Shown: positions 25,024 through 34,764, numbered from the stretch's first letter. The stretch is DNA of 64,000 bases from SHXO01 sp964523885 (GCA_964523885.1 CAZFYX010000020.1:1-64000), one strand, 5' to 3'. Made by a program: numbers and translations. The notes: generated by a model not told the origin, from the sequence alone.

Positions 25024-27183
25024 TCACTGCACGATCGGATCGGGGCGTTGCGCGGACGAGTGATCGCTGCCCGGCGGATGGCGGGCAGGATCCTCGATCT
25101 GCGCGCGCCACAGGGCTTCTGCGGCCGCAGGCGGCAGGGCGGGGTGCCACAGGAAGCCCTGGCCCTGGTCGCAGCCGAGGGCGAGCAGCTGGGCCCGCAC
25201 GGCCTCGGTCTCGATGCCCTCGGCCACGGTCACGATCCCGAGCGTCGCCGCCATCTGCACGATGGCACGCACGATTGCATCGTCGTGGCTGCTGCGGCCG
25301 ATCCCCAGGATGAACGAGCGATCGATCTTCAGGCGCTCGATCTGGAACTGGCGCAGGTAGCCGAGGTTGGAGTAGCCGGTGCCGAAGTCGTCGATGGCGA
25401 GCAGCACGCCCTGCGCCGCGAAATCGTGCAGCGCGCGGGCGGCGTCGGAGCCGTCGTCGACCAGCAGCGACTCGGTGATCTCCAGCTCCAGCGCGCCGGC
25501 CGGCAACCCGGTGCGTTTCAGCACGTCGCGCAAGGTCTCGGCGAACCGGCTGCGGCGCATCTGCACCGACGACACGTTCACCGAGACGCTGAGCTCGGCC
25601 ATGCCTGCATCGCGCCAGGCGCGCGCCTGCCGGCACGCCGATTCCAGCACCCAGGCCCCGAGCGGGACGATGAGTCCCGAGCGCTCCGCCAGGGGGATGA
25701 AGCGCCCGGGCGACACGTCCCCCAGCTCCGGGTGATGCCAGCGCAGGAGCGCCTCGAAGCCGACCACGCGGCCGGAGCGCAGGTCGTACTGCGGCTGGTA
25801 TGCGAGGTGGAAATCGGTGCCCGCGGCGAGGCTCGCACGCATCGCCATGTCCATGCGCAGCTGGTCCTCGATCGCCGTCTGCAGCTGCACATCGTAGAAC
25901 CGGAAGCCGTGCCGGCCGGCCTGCTTGGCCTGGTACATGGCGAGGTCGGCATGCTTCACCAGCTCGTCGAATCCGACCGCATCGTCCGGGAAGATGACCA
26001 CCCCGATGCTGGCCCCGGTCGGCACCTGATGACCGTCCAGCTCGAACGGCTGCGCGAGCGCGTCGACGATCTTGGTCGCCACCCGCGATGCGCCCTCGCG
26101 GGTGGCCAGGCCGGCGAGCAGCACGAGGAACTCGTCGCCGCCGAACCGGCACAGCGTGTCCGTCTCCCGCAGCAGGGCTGCCAGGCGTTGCGCGACCGCC
26201 TGGAGCAGGCGGTCGCCCATCGGATGCCCGAGGGTGTCGTTCACGACCTTGAAGTCGTCCAGATCCAGATACAGCAGCGCCACGTACTCCCCGTTGCGCC
26301 GGGCCGCAGCGCTGGCCACGGCGAAGCGGTCTTCCGCGATGGCCCGGTTGGGAAGCCCGGTGAGGGCGTCGTGGTAGGAAAGGTAGCGGATCCGCTCCAT
26401 GCCCGCGCGCACCTGCTGGTTCTCACGATCCGCTCGCTCCAGCGCGCGGCGCAGGTCGCCGGCGAGCCAGAGCACCACCAGGGCGATCACGACCAGGATG
26501 GAGAGGTGATCCATCGCGTCGCTCCAGGTGAGCGTCGGGACCGGATTGACGTACCAGCCGGTCAGGTTCGCCGCGGCGAGCGTGACCACGTTGGCCACCA
26601 TGGCGACCAGGATCGCGATCACCGTCCTCGAATGCCCGAGCATGGCCCCCATCAACAGGACGCCGGGATAGGCCGCGAGCGCCGGGTCGTGGAGGCCATC
26701 GGCGGCCCACATCAGGGCGGACAACCCCGCGGTCATGGTCCACAGCACGATCTGCACGGCAGCCTCGAGGTGGCGCAAGTGCAGGGCCAGGCAGCCGACG
26801 CCCAGGCAGGCGATGGTCGCGACCAGGAAGGCGTTGACGTACCAGGGGGCGCTGCCGACGTTGACGGCCAGGCTCAGCGCCACCGCGACCATGGTGAGCA
26901 GGGCGAGGTTGCGGACCCTACGCACCCGAAGGGCGGTGCGCCCTGTCGCGGGGGCCGGTGGTTCCGGGACGCTCGGCCCGGATGCATTGTCCGGGCTGGA
27001 GGGAAATTGCGCGTTCTGCAAGGTTCGAGGCGGGGAGGGGCGGTCTCGAGATTGGCCGTTTCGGCACAGATGGTTATCGGAGGTGCGGCGCAACACTTGA
27101 GCGGCCTGCCCGGCGGCCGCGGGGCGGCGCAGGCCCCGCTGCGCTGGGCTGTCGTCCGACCGGCTGTGCCCGGGGCCGCGCAC
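25024..27183 (-). CDS. Membrane GGDEF-EAL protein
   Basis: A cyclic-di-GMP signalling protein of up to 719 residues. The N-terminal region from about residue 88 to 245 holds around five or six hydrophobic helices (a MASE-like sensor). It is followed by a GGDEF domain with canonical FGGDEF and the inhibitory motif RETD five residues before it, and an EAL domain with canonical FEALLRW, LEITESLL, IDDFGTGYSN and VAEGIET. Both activities may be intact. The first 70 or so residues look like non-domain sequence and no good ribosome-binding site is seen, so the true start may lie downstream of 27183, for example a TTG near 27021. Ligand and targets are unknown. Confidence 0.9.
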   Translation of the reverse strand: MRGPGHSRSDDSPAQRGLRRPAAAGQAAQVLRRTSDNHLCRNGQSRDRPSPPRTLQNAQFPSSPDNASGPSVPEPPAPATGRTALRVRRVRNLALLTMVAVALSLAVNVGSAPWYVNAFLVATIACLGVGCLALHLRHLEAAVQIVLWTMTAGLSALMWAADGLHDPALAAYPGVLLMGAMLGHSRTVIAILVAMVANVVTLAAANLTGWYVNPVPTLTWSDAMDHLSILVVIALVVLWLAGDLRRALERADRENQQVRAGMERIRYLSYHDALTGLPNRAIAEDRFAVASAAARRNGEYVALLYLDLDDFKVVNDTLGHPMGDRLLQAVAQRLAALLRETDTLCRFGGDEFLVLLAGLATREGASRVATKIVDALAQPFELDGHQVPTGASIGVVIFPDDAVGFDELVKHADLAMYQAKQAGRHGFRFYDVQLQTAIEDQLRMDMAMRASLAAGTDFHLAYQPQYDLRSGRVVGFEALLRWHHPELGDVSPGRFIPLAERSGLIVPLGAWVLESACRQARAWRDAGMAELSVSVNVSSVQMRRSRFAETLRDVLKRTGLPAGALELEITESLLVDDGSDAARALHDFAAQGVLLAIDDFGTGYSNLGYLRQFQIERLKIDRSFILGIGRSSHDDAIVRAIVQMAATLGIVTVAEGIETEAVRAQLLALGCDQGQGFLWHPALPPAAAEALWRAQIEDPARHPPGSDHSSAQRPDPIVQ

Positions 27184-27282
27184 CGACCCGCGGGCAAGGT
27201 CCGAATGGCGCTACACTGACTTAGCGCCGCCCGGGGATCTGCCCCCGTGGCAGGGACGCGTCGACCACGGAGGCGACCAGCC

Positions 27283-28248
27283 ATGCTCACCCGCCGCAAG
27301 CTGCTTGGTGGAGCATTCACCGCAGGAATCCTGATGCACAGCCGTATCGCACTCTCCAAGGCGTCACAGCCGTCCACGCCCGTCGACTTCGAGGTGCCGC
27401 CAGGCGCCTGCGACTGCCACACTCACATCCACGGCGACCCGGCCGACTTTCCGTACTTCCCGGGACGGGTCTATACCCCGGAGACGGCCCTGCCCGCGGA
27501 GATGGCTGCGCTGCACCAGGCGCTGCACATCCAGCGCGTGGTGATCGTGACGCCCAGCGTCTACGGCACGGACAACTCGGCGACCCTGTACGGCATGCAG
27601 GCACGCGGTCGCGATGCGCGCGGCGTTGCGGTGATCGGTGACGACACCCCGGAGAGCGAGCTCGATGCGCTCGCCGCCGCCGGGGTGCGCGGGATCCGGA
27701 TCAACCTCGCGACCGCGGGCGTGGACGACGCGTCGATCGCGCGCCAGCGCTTCCAGCGCGCGGCGGAGCGCGTGCAGCGCCGCAACTGGCACGTGCAGAT
27801 CTACACCCATACGCCGCTGATCGCCGCCCTGCAGGACCTGGTCGCAGTCGCGCCGGTGCCGGTGGTGTTCGATCATTTTGGCGGTGCACAGGCGGCGCTC
27901 GGCCTGCAGCAGCCGGGCTTCCCGGAACTGGTCGAGCTGGTGCGCTCCGGCAAGGCCTACGTCAAGATCTCCGGGGCCTATCGCGCGTCGAAGCTCGGGC
28001 CGGACTTTGCCGACGTCATCCCGCTGGCCCGGACCCTGATCGAGGCGAACCCCGAGCGGGTGGTGTGGGGCACGGACTGGCCGCATCCGAGCGGGTTCAC
28101 TCCGGCCGGGCGCCAGCCCACCGAGGTCACGCCGATGATCCAGATCGACGACGGCCGGCTGCTGAACCAGTTGCCGGTGTGGGCGCCCGATCCGGCGATC
28201 CGCCAGCGCATCCTCGTGGACAACCCTGCGCACCTGTACGGCTTCTGA
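27283..28248 (+). CDS. Exported amidohydrolase, PDC-hydrolase-like
   Basis: A 321-residue amidohydrolase_2-type TIM-barrel hydrolase resembling 2-pyrone-4,6-dicarboxylate lactonase and related lactonases. It has a Tat-like leader (TRRKLLGGAFTAG), CDCHTHIHGDP with the first metal-site histidines, VVFDHFGG, YVKISGAYR, and VVWGTDWPHPSG with the conserved aspartate. The ATG at 27283 follows GGAGGCGACC; an upstream in-frame start would add a non-conserved stretch. It may hydrolyse a lactone or ester in the periplasm. phaB follows after 71 bases. Confidence 0.82.
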   Translation: MLTRRKLLGGAFTAGILMHSRIALSKASQPSTPVDFEVPPGACDCHTHIHGDPADFPYFPGRVYTPETALPAEMAALHQALHIQRVVIVTPSVYGTDNSATLYGMQARGRDARGVAVIGDDTPESELDALAAAGVRGIRINLATAGVDDASIARQRFQRAAERVQRRNWHVQIYTHTPLIAALQDLVAVAPVPVVFDHFGGAQAALGLQQPGFPELVELVRSGKAYVKISGAYRASKLGPDFADVIPLARTLIEANPERVVWGTDWPHPSGFTPAGRQPTEVTPMIQIDDGRLLNQLPVWAPDPAIRQRILVDNPAHLYGF

Positions 28249-28319
28249 CGCGCGCGGACGTTGCGTTCCGTGGGAGGCCGGACGACAATGGCCGCATCGT
28301 TCCAGAGGAGGAGAACAAC

Positions 28320-29054
28320 ATGAGCAAGGTCGCCTACGTGACCGGCGGCATGGGCGGGATCGGAACCGCCATCTGCCGCAAGTTCCATGACATGGGCTAC
28401 AAGGTGATCGCCGGCTGCGGCCCCACGCGCGACTTCAACAAGTGGCTGGGCGAGCAGAAGGCGGGCGGCTACACCTTCTACGCCTCGGTGGGCAACGTCG
28501 CCGACTGGGAATCGACCAAGGGCGCGTTCGACAAGGTCAAGGCCGAGCACGGCACCATCGACATCCTGGTCAACAACGCCGGCATCACCCGCGATGGCGT
28601 GTTCCGCAAGATGTCGCTGGCCGACTGGCAGGCGGTGATCGACACCAACCTCAACAGCCTGTTCAACGTCACCAAGCAGGTGATCGACGGCATGCTCGAC
28701 CAGGGTTGGGGCCGCATCATCAACATCTCTTCGGTCAACGGCGAGAAGGGCCAGTTCGGGCAGTCCAACTACTCTGCCGCCAAGGCCGGCATGCACGGCT
28801 TCACCATGGCGCTCGCGCAGGAAGTGGCGAACAAGGGCGTGACCGTGAACACGGTGTCGCCGGGCTACATCGCCACCGACATGGTGATGGCCGTGCGCGA
28901 GGACGTGCGCGAGAAGATCATCCAGACCATCCCGGTCAGGCGGCTGGGCAAGGCGGAGGAGATCGGCTCGATCGTCGGCTGGCTGACCACCGACGACGCC
29001 GGGTTCACCACCGGTGCGGACTTCTCCTGCAACGGCGGCCTGCACATGGGCTAG
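28320..29054 (+). CDS. phaB: Acetoacetyl-CoA reductase
   Basis: A 244-residue NADPH-dependent short-chain reductase that makes (R)-3-hydroxybutyryl-CoA for polyhydroxyalkanoate synthesis. The sequence tracks the Cupriavidus/Ralstonia enzyme closely: VTGGMGGIGTAIC, INISSVNGEKGQFGQSNYSA with Tyr and Lys of the active site, VNTVSPGYIATDMV, and the end FSCNGGLHMG. GAGGAGGAGAACAAC precedes the ATG at 28320. It lacks neighbouring phaA, phaC or phasin genes, so it is an orphan or extra copy. A strong hairpin follows the stop. Confidence 0.93.
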   Translation: MSKVAYVTGGMGGIGTAICRKFHDMGYKVIAGCGPTRDFNKWLGEQKAGGYTFYASVGNVADWESTKGAFDKVKAEHGTIDILVNNAGITRDGVFRKMSLADWQAVIDTNLNSLFNVTKQVIDGMLDQGWGRIINISSVNGEKGQFGQSNYSAAKAGMHGFTMALAQEVANKGVTVNTVSPGYIATDMVMAVREDVREKIIQTIPVRRLGKAEEIGSIVGWLTTDDAGFTTGADFSCNGGLHMG

Positions 29055-29083
29055 CGCCAGCGCTGTTCGCGAGGCGATCGAGT

Positions 29084-29107
29084 CGCGCCGGCCCCCGGGC
29101 CGGCGCG
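29084..29107 (+). terminator. Rho-independent-type hairpin after phaB
   Basis: A perfect 11-base dyad: cgcgccggccc at 29084-29094 and its complement at 29097-29107, with a two-base centre. GTCATTT follows. It sits 30 bases after the phaB stop and 30 before the next gene. Confidence 0.65.
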
Positions 29108-29136
29108 GTCATTTCAACGCATCAACGGAGCTTCCC

Positions 29137-30855
29137 ATGACACTTGACCTGCTCCTGCGCGGCGGCACCGTGGTGGACGGCTCCGGGGCCAAGCGCTTCG
29201 TGGCCGACGTGGGCATCGCCGGGGATCGCGTCGTGCAGGTCGGCCGCATCGACGAGCCGGCGCGCCGCACCATCGATGCCGACGGCCTCATCGTGGCGCC
29301 CGGCTTCATCGACGGCCACACCCACATGGATGCGCAGGTCATGTGGGACCCGCTGGGCAGCTGCTCGTGCTGGCACGGCGTCACCAGCGTCGTGATGAGC
29401 AACTGCGGCTTCACGCTCGCACCCTGCCGCCCGGACGACCGCAACTGGTATGCGAGCTGCCTCTCGTACGTCGAGGACATCTCCACCGACGCGATGGCGG
29501 CCGGCATCGAATGGACCTGGGAGACCTTCCCGGAGTACCTGGCCGCCGTGGAGCGGCGGCCGAAGGCGCTGAACTACGGCATGTACATCGGCCACTCCGG
29601 CGTGCGCATGTACGTGATGGGCAAGCGCGCCCTGCGTGACAAGGCTACGCCGGATGAGGTCGAACAGATGGCGCGCCTGGTGCAGGAGGGCATCAAGGCC
29701 GGCGCGCTCGGCTTCTCGACTTCGCGCACCCACACGCACATGACCCCGGACGGCACGCCGGTCGCCAGCCGCATCGCCGACTGGGACGAGATCGAGCGCA
29801 TCGTCGCCGCCATGGCGCAGCTCGATGCCGGCATCTTCCAGACCGGGCCGGAGGTCACCACCAAGGCCGAGAACCGCATGTTCCTCGAGCGCATGCGGCG
29901 TTTCGCGCTCACCTACAAACGGCCGATCATGTTCGGCCTGATCACCACCCGTCAGGGCGAGGATCCGGTGTCCTGGCAGGAGCAGGCCCGCTACATCGAC
30001 GAGACCAACGCGCTGGGCGGGCGCATGTTCTCGCAGGGCACCACGCGCTCCATCAACGCGATCTTCTCGCTCAGGTCGTACCTGCCGTTCGATGTGCTGC
30101 CGGCGTGGAAGGCGGTGCGCTCGCTCCCGCTGGACGAGCAGAAGCGGCGCCTGAGCGACCCGGGCGTGCGCCGCGAACTGGTGGCGGCCGAGGGCACCAT
30201 GAAGCCGAAGGACAAGCGCTTCCAGGGCGGCGGCGCGGCGACCACCGATCCGCGCAAGCCCGACTACGCCAACCTGTTCGCCCTGAAGGGCGTCGACTGG
30301 GACGACCCCACCGTGGAGCAACTGGCGCAGGCGCGCGGCCAGCACCCGGTCGAGGTGATGATCGACCTCTGCCTCGACAACGACAACCAGGTCTACGTGC
30401 AGCCGCTGGTGAACGAATCGCCCGAGGACATCCTGGGCATGCTCGGCCATGACAGCACGCTGGCCACGTTCTCGGATTCCGGCGCGCACGTGTGCCAGGA
30501 GATGGGCTCGTCGCTGCAGACCCACATGCTGAGCTACTGGGTGCGCAAGCGCGGCGCGTTCACGCTGGAGCAGGCGATCCGCAAGCTCACGCACGACAAC
30601 GCGGCGGCGTGGGAGCTGCACGACCGCGGCCTCGTGCGCGAAGGGTACAAGGCCGACCTGGTGCTGTTCGATGCGCAGCGCATCCGGCCGTGCCTGCCGA
30701 CGGTCGAGACCGACCTGCCGGGCGGTGCGCGCCGCCTGGTGCAGAAGGCCGAGGGCATCCGCGCGACCATCGTGAACGGTGCGGTCACGCTGGAGAACGG
30801 GGAGTCCACCGGGACCTTCGCGGGCGAGGTGCTCAAGGGCCGGCGGGCGTCGTGA
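29137..30855 (+). CDS. N-acyl-D-amino-acid deacylase family protein
   Basis: A 572-residue amidohydrolase-superfamily protein of the D-aminoacylase branch. It starts LDLLLRGGTVVDGSGAK, with the metal-binding GFIDGHTHMDAQVMW, the SNCGFTLAPC segment with the cysteine typical of this branch, YIGHSGVRMYVMG, and a C-terminal SDSGAHVCQ / NAAAWELHDRG section. It is expected to hydrolyse N-acyl-D-amino acids or a similar amide. The ATG at 29137 is preceded by CGGAGCTTCCC. Its stop overlaps the GTG of the alpha/beta hydrolase gene (GTGA), so the two are translationally coupled. A second, different member of the family lies at 52101-53744. Confidence 0.87.
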   Translation: MTLDLLLRGGTVVDGSGAKRFVADVGIAGDRVVQVGRIDEPARRTIDADGLIVAPGFIDGHTHMDAQVMWDPLGSCSCWHGVTSVVMSNCGFTLAPCRPDDRNWYASCLSYVEDISTDAMAAGIEWTWETFPEYLAAVERRPKALNYGMYIGHSGVRMYVMGKRALRDKATPDEVEQMARLVQEGIKAGALGFSTSRTHTHMTPDGTPVASRIADWDEIERIVAAMAQLDAGIFQTGPEVTTKAENRMFLERMRRFALTYKRPIMFGLITTRQGEDPVSWQEQARYIDETNALGGRMFSQGTTRSINAIFSLRSYLPFDVLPAWKAVRSLPLDEQKRRLSDPGVRRELVAAEGTMKPKDKRFQGGGAATTDPRKPDYANLFALKGVDWDDPTVEQLAQARGQHPVEVMIDLCLDNDNQVYVQPLVNESPEDILGMLGHDSTLATFSDSGAHVCQEMGSSLQTHMLSYWVRKRGAFTLEQAIRKLTHDNAAAWELHDRGLVREGYKADLVLFDAQRIRPCLPTVETDLPGGARRLVQKAEGIRATIVNGAVTLENGESTGTFAGEVLKGRRAS

Positions 30856-31640
30856 TCAACCTCGTCGATACCGGTGCGGGTCAGCCGCCGATCGTCTTCA
30901 TCCACGGGTTTACCTGCGGCCTGTCGGACTGGGACGAGCAACTGCGCGCGCTCTCCGGCAGCCACCGCTGCATTGCCGTCGATCTGCCGGGACACGGCGC
31001 CTCGGCGGCGCCGCGGGAAGCCACGGTGCACGCGCTCGCGGCCGCGGTCGTCGACGTGCTCGACGTGCTGGACTTGCCGCCGGCGGTGCTGGTCGGCCAC
31101 AGCATGGGCTGCCGCATTGTCTCCGAGACCTATCGCCAGGCGCCGCAGCGCGCGTGCGCGGTGGTGTACGTGGATGGCAGCCTGCTCGCGCCGGGTGACG
31201 CCGACGAGGCGGTCCGCCGCAACCGCGACGAGATCGACCGCATCGGCATGGCCGCAATGACGGCGCGCTTGTACGACGGGTTCTTCGTCGATACCACGCC
31301 GGCGGCGGTGCGCGACCGCGTGCGGGAACGGCTGCCGCACATCGACCTCGAGTTCGCCCGCCGGCTCTGGCTCGACCTGGTGCGATGGGATGCCGTGCGC
31401 TCGCGTGCGGTGCTCGATGCCGTGGCCGTGCCGGCGCTGGTGATCCAGTCCACCGCGCTCGACCCCCAGCTCCGGCGAGTGTCTCTCGTCCCGGGGCAGG
31501 GCTCGCCGTGGTCCGACGAGGTCATGCGCCGCGTGCAGGAGGCGACGCTCGAAATCGTGCCGGGGGTGGGACACTTCCCGATGTTCGAGGCGCCGCAAGC
31601 GACCAGCGCGGCGCTCGCACGCTTCATCGCGCGGCTGTAG
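30852..31640 (+). CDS. Alpha/beta hydrolase
   Basis: A 262-residue alpha/beta-fold hydrolase with the oxyanion-hole region FIHGFTCGLSDWD, the nucleophile elbow VGHSMGCR (serine), and the C-terminal VPGVGHFPMFEAP supplying the catalytic histidine. The GTG start at 30852 overlaps the deacylase stop, which fixes it. It acts in the same unit as the deacylase, so an ester or amide derivative of the same compound is a reasonable guess. The gene converges with a small uncharacterised gene nine bases away. Confidence 0.87.
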   Translation: MINLVDTGAGQPPIVFIHGFTCGLSDWDEQLRALSGSHRCIAVDLPGHGASAAPREATVHALAAAVVDVLDVLDLPPAVLVGHSMGCRIVSETYRQAPQRACAVVYVDGSLLAPGDADEAVRRNRDEIDRIGMAAMTARLYDGFFVDTTPAAVRDRVRERLPHIDLEFARRLWLDLVRWDAVRSRAVLDAVAVPALVIQSTALDPQLRRVSLVPGQGSPWSDEVMRRVQEATLEIVPGVGHFPMFEAPQATSAALARFIARL

Positions 31641-31649
31641 CGCCGCGGC

Positions 31650-32084
31650 TCAGCAATGCAGCGGCAGGCCGGTCGGGCGGATGCCCGCGGCTTCGCACCG
31701 CCAGCGGACGCCGGCCTGCGTTGACAGCCAGCCGATCGCGGCGCCGGAATCGGTGAAGACGCGATGGTCCAGACCCAGGCCCTTCGCGCGAGCCTCGTAC
31801 AACCTGGCATCCAGCGTGGACTGGTCGGAGAACAACAGCGCCACGCGCGCGTCTCCGGACAGGCCCAGATGGCGGTTGATCTCGGGAAGGCGGTACAGAT
31901 CGCGTACGCTCATGGCGAGCATCGCCTCGCGCAGGTCGAGCAGGAACGCCTGCGGCGCATCGCGGTGGCACCCCTGCACGCAAATGTCGCGCACCAGCTG
32001 CGCGTGATCGGTCAGCGTGATCATGCCGGTGGCGGCGATGCGCAGCACCCGGCCGTTGCACAGGTCGTCGAAGAGCCAGCCCAT
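31650..32084 (-). CDS. Uncharacterised STAS-like protein
   Basis: A 144-residue soluble protein beginning MGWLFDDLCNGRVLRIAATG. The alternating hydrophobic pattern (LRIAATGMITLTDH, QAFLLDLREA, VALLFSDQ, DHRVFTDSGAAIGWL) recalls the SpoIIAA/STAS-like fold seen in small regulatory proteins, but I cannot name a family. AGGAGACCGCC precedes the ATG at 32084. It is separated from the binding-protein gene by a 211-base divergent promoter region. Confidence 0.6.
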   Translation of the reverse strand: MGWLFDDLCNGRVLRIAATGMITLTDHAQLVRDICVQGCHRDAPQAFLLDLREAMLAMSVRDLYRLPEINRHLGLSGDARVALLFSDQSTLDARLYEARAKGLGLDHRVFTDSGAAIGWLSTQAGVRWRCEAAGIRPTGLPLHC

Positions 32085-32295
32085 GGCGGTCTCCTGTCTC
32101 GGTGGGAGGCGGGCGGTGTCGCAATCGATGCAGTGCGATCGGGCTCGCCGGACCGATCACTCTAGCCGGCCCGGATGACCCCGGCGTGACACCCGCGCGG
32201 CTGCTGCAGCGCACGAGGTGATCCGATTGCGCCCTGTCGCCCGCGGGCGTAAGGTGCTCCGACATCCGTCGCCAACCTGCCTGGGAGGCAGCAGC

Positions 32296-33540
32296 ATGAA
32301 GCGGAACTCCATCGTCGCCCGCCTGCTCATCGCCGTCGTCGCCGCGCTGCCCTGGGCGGTGCATGCGGCAGAGGTCATCCGCATCGCACACATCGATCCC
32401 ATGAGCGGGCCGTTCGCGGTTGCCGGTACCGCGCTGGGCCGCCACACCAGGGCAACGGTGGACGAGATCAACGCGCGCGGGGGGGTGCTGGGCGGGACCA
32501 GGCTCGAGATCGTGCTGTTCGACAGCAAGGCCAATCCGCAGGAGGCGACCCTCGCGCTCAAGCAGGCGATCGACCAGGGCATCCGTTATGTGACCCAGGG
32601 CGCCGGATCCAACGTCGCGCATGCCTTGAGCGAGGCGATCGCCAAGCACAACGCGCGCAACCCGGACGCAGCCATCCTCTACATGAACTTCGCGGCGCAG
32701 GATCCGGCGCTCACCAACGAGAAGTGCAGCTTCTGGCACTTCCGCTTCGACGCCCACGTCGACATGAAGCTGGAGGCCATCACCGCCTACATCGCGAGGC
32801 AGAAGGACGTGCAGCGGGTCTACCTGCTCAACCAGGACTACGCCTTCGGACAGGCGATCAGCCGGGCTGCGCGCGAGATGCTGGCGAAGAAGCGCCCCGA
32901 CATCGCGATCGTCGGCGACGACCTGCACCCGATGGGCAAGGTCAAGGACTTCGCGCCGTACGTCTCCAAGATCAAGGCCGCGGGCGCGCAGGCCGTCATC
33001 ACCGGCAACTGGGGCCCGGACCTGTCCCTGCTGGTCAAGGCGGGCAAGGACGCCGGCCTGAACGTCACCTACTACACCCTGAACGCGCACAACACCGGCA
33101 TCCCGGTGACGATCGGCGAGGCCGGCACGGATCACGTGCGCCAGGTCTTCACCTGGCACGCCAACGTGGCCGACAACCGCATCGAGAAGTTCGCCAACGA
33201 CTACCGCAAGCGCTACAGCGAGGACTTCTTCTACAACACCGCCAAGACCGAGCTGGAGATGCTGGCCAAGGCGATGGACCAGGCCGGCTCCGCCGATCCG
33301 CTCAAGGTGGCGCGTGCGCTGGAAGGAATGAAGTACCAGAGCGACACCGGCGAGGTCTGGATGCGGCGCGACGACCACCAGCTGATGCAGCCGATCTACC
33401 TGGCCACCTTCACCCGGGCCGGCGGCTCCGCTGTCCGCTACGACGCCGAGGGCACCGGCTTCGGCTGGCGTACCGACGTGCGCGTCGAGCCTGCTGACAC
33501 CGTGCTGCCGACGACCTGCAGGATGGAGCGGCCGCAGTAG
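32296..33540 (+). CDS. Orphan branched-chain-type ABC binding protein
   Basis: A 414-residue periplasmic binding protein of the LivJ/LivK family. It has a signal peptide (ending near VHAAE), IRIAHIDPMSGPFAVAGTAL, the DSKANPQEATLALKQ segment, and LNQDYAFGQAISRAAREML. GGGAGGCAGCAGC precedes the ATG at 32296. No LivHMGF permease or ATPase genes are near, so it either serves a transporter encoded elsewhere or acts as a sensor. These proteins bind amino acids or aromatic and other carboxylic acids. The ligand is unknown. Confidence 0.88.
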   Translation: MKRNSIVARLLIAVVAALPWAVHAAEVIRIAHIDPMSGPFAVAGTALGRHTRATVDEINARGGVLGGTRLEIVLFDSKANPQEATLALKQAIDQGIRYVTQGAGSNVAHALSEAIAKHNARNPDAAILYMNFAAQDPALTNEKCSFWHFRFDAHVDMKLEAITAYIARQKDVQRVYLLNQDYAFGQAISRAAREMLAKKRPDIAIVGDDLHPMGKVKDFAPYVSKIKAAGAQAVITGNWGPDLSLLVKAGKDAGLNVTYYTLNAHNTGIPVTIGEAGTDHVRQVFTWHANVADNRIEKFANDYRKRYSEDFFYNTAKTELEMLAKAMDQAGSADPLKVARALEGMKYQSDTGEVWMRRDDHQLMQPIYLATFTRAGGSAVRYDAEGTGFGWRTDVRVEPADTVLPTTCRMERPQ

Positions 33541-33768
33541 CGCGCCTGGCGCCCATCGTCGCGACGGCCGGTGGACAGCACAACTCGCGAGGCTGAACCC
33601 GCCCGCTGACCTGCTCCGGGATGCAGGGCCGGACCCCTTGCGTTACGTCAAACGACCCATCCGGCGAGCAGGCAGAATCTGCAGCGTCGCCCGACATACC
33701 GGCCGGATGTGGGCCACAATGCCTCCCGGCCGTGATCGGTGGCGTCCTGCACAGCCCAGCCTCACCCC

Positions 33769-34764
33769 ATGCCCAAGAACAAGACCCTGACCCGCTGGCT
33801 GGTCCTACTGCTGCTGCTCGCCGTCGCGGCCGGGGGCGCCTTCGCATGGTGGCGCCTGCGGCCCGAGCCGCTGCCGGCCGGCTTCATCAGCAGCAATGGC
33901 CGCATCGAGGCCACCCAGATCGACATCGCGACCAAGCTGCCCGGGCGGGTGAGGGAGGTGCTGGTCCATGAGGGCGATTTCGTCGAGGCCGGCCAGGTCG
34001 TGGCGCACATGGATACCACGGCGCTGGACGCCGACCTGCGTCAGGCGCGGGCACGGGTGGACGAGGCGCAGCACGCGGAAGAGACCGCCCGCGCAGTGGT
34101 CGCGCAGCGGGAAAGCGAGTTGCAGCTTGCCCGCAACAACCTGCGCCGTTCGGAAGACCTGGTCAGGCAAGGCTTCGTGAGCCCGCAGAAGCTCGACGCC
34201 GATCGCACTGCGATGCTGACCTCGACCGCTGCGCTCGCCGCGGCGCGCGCCCAGGTCGTGCAGGCGAGGGGCAGCATCGAGGCGGCCAAAGCCTCGGCGG
34301 AGCGCATCCAGGCCGACCTCACCGACGCTACGCTGACCGCGCCGCGCGCCGGGCGCGTGCAGTACCGGCTGGCCGAGCCCGGCGAGGTGCTGGGGGCGGG
34401 TGGCAAGGTGGTGAGCATGCTCGACCTGGCCGACGTCTATATGACGGTGTTCCTGCCTGAGACCGTCGCGGGCCGGCTCGCGATCGGTGCGCCGGTGCGC
34501 CTCGTGTTCGACGCTGCGCCGGAGTTCGTGGTGCCGGCGAAGGTCAGCTTCGTGGCGGCGGAGGCGCAGTTCACGCCCAAGACGGTCGAGACCGCGACCG
34601 AGCGGCAGAAGCTCACCTTCCGGGTGCGGGCGCAGATCGATCCCGACCTGCTGCGCAAGTACCTCACCCGGGTCAAGACCGGCGTGCCGGGTGTCGCCTA
34701 CGTGCAGCTCGACCCCAACGCCCCGTGGCCGCCCCAGCTCGAGGTCAAGCTGCCGCCGACATGA
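33769..34764 (+). CDS. HlyD-family periplasmic adaptor (YhiI-like)
   Basis: A 331-residue membrane fusion protein. One N-terminal transmembrane helix (about residues 7-26) is followed by a split lipoyl/barrel-sandwich domain (ISSNGRIEATQIDIATKLPGR and later TAPRAGRVQYRLAEPGEV) around a long coiled coil (about 80-190). A beta-barrel domain follows. It links the inner-membrane ABC transporter with the outer membrane. The stop overlaps the ATG of the ABC gene (ATGA), so translation is coupled. Gene order equals the E. coli yhiI-rbbA-yhhJ set. The exported compound is unknown. Confidence 0.88.
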   Translation: MPKNKTLTRWLVLLLLLAVAAGGAFAWWRLRPEPLPAGFISSNGRIEATQIDIATKLPGRVREVLVHEGDFVEAGQVVAHMDTTALDADLRQARARVDEAQHAEETARAVVAQRESELQLARNNLRRSEDLVRQGFVSPQKLDADRTAMLTSTAALAAARAQVVQARGSIEAAKASAERIQADLTDATLTAPRAGRVQYRLAEPGEVLGAGGKVVSMLDLADVYMTVFLPETVAGRLAIGAPVRLVFDAAPEFVVPAKVSFVAAEAQFTPKTVETATERQKLTFRVRAQIDPDLLRKYLTRVKTGVPGVAYVQLDPNAPWPPQLEVKLPPT

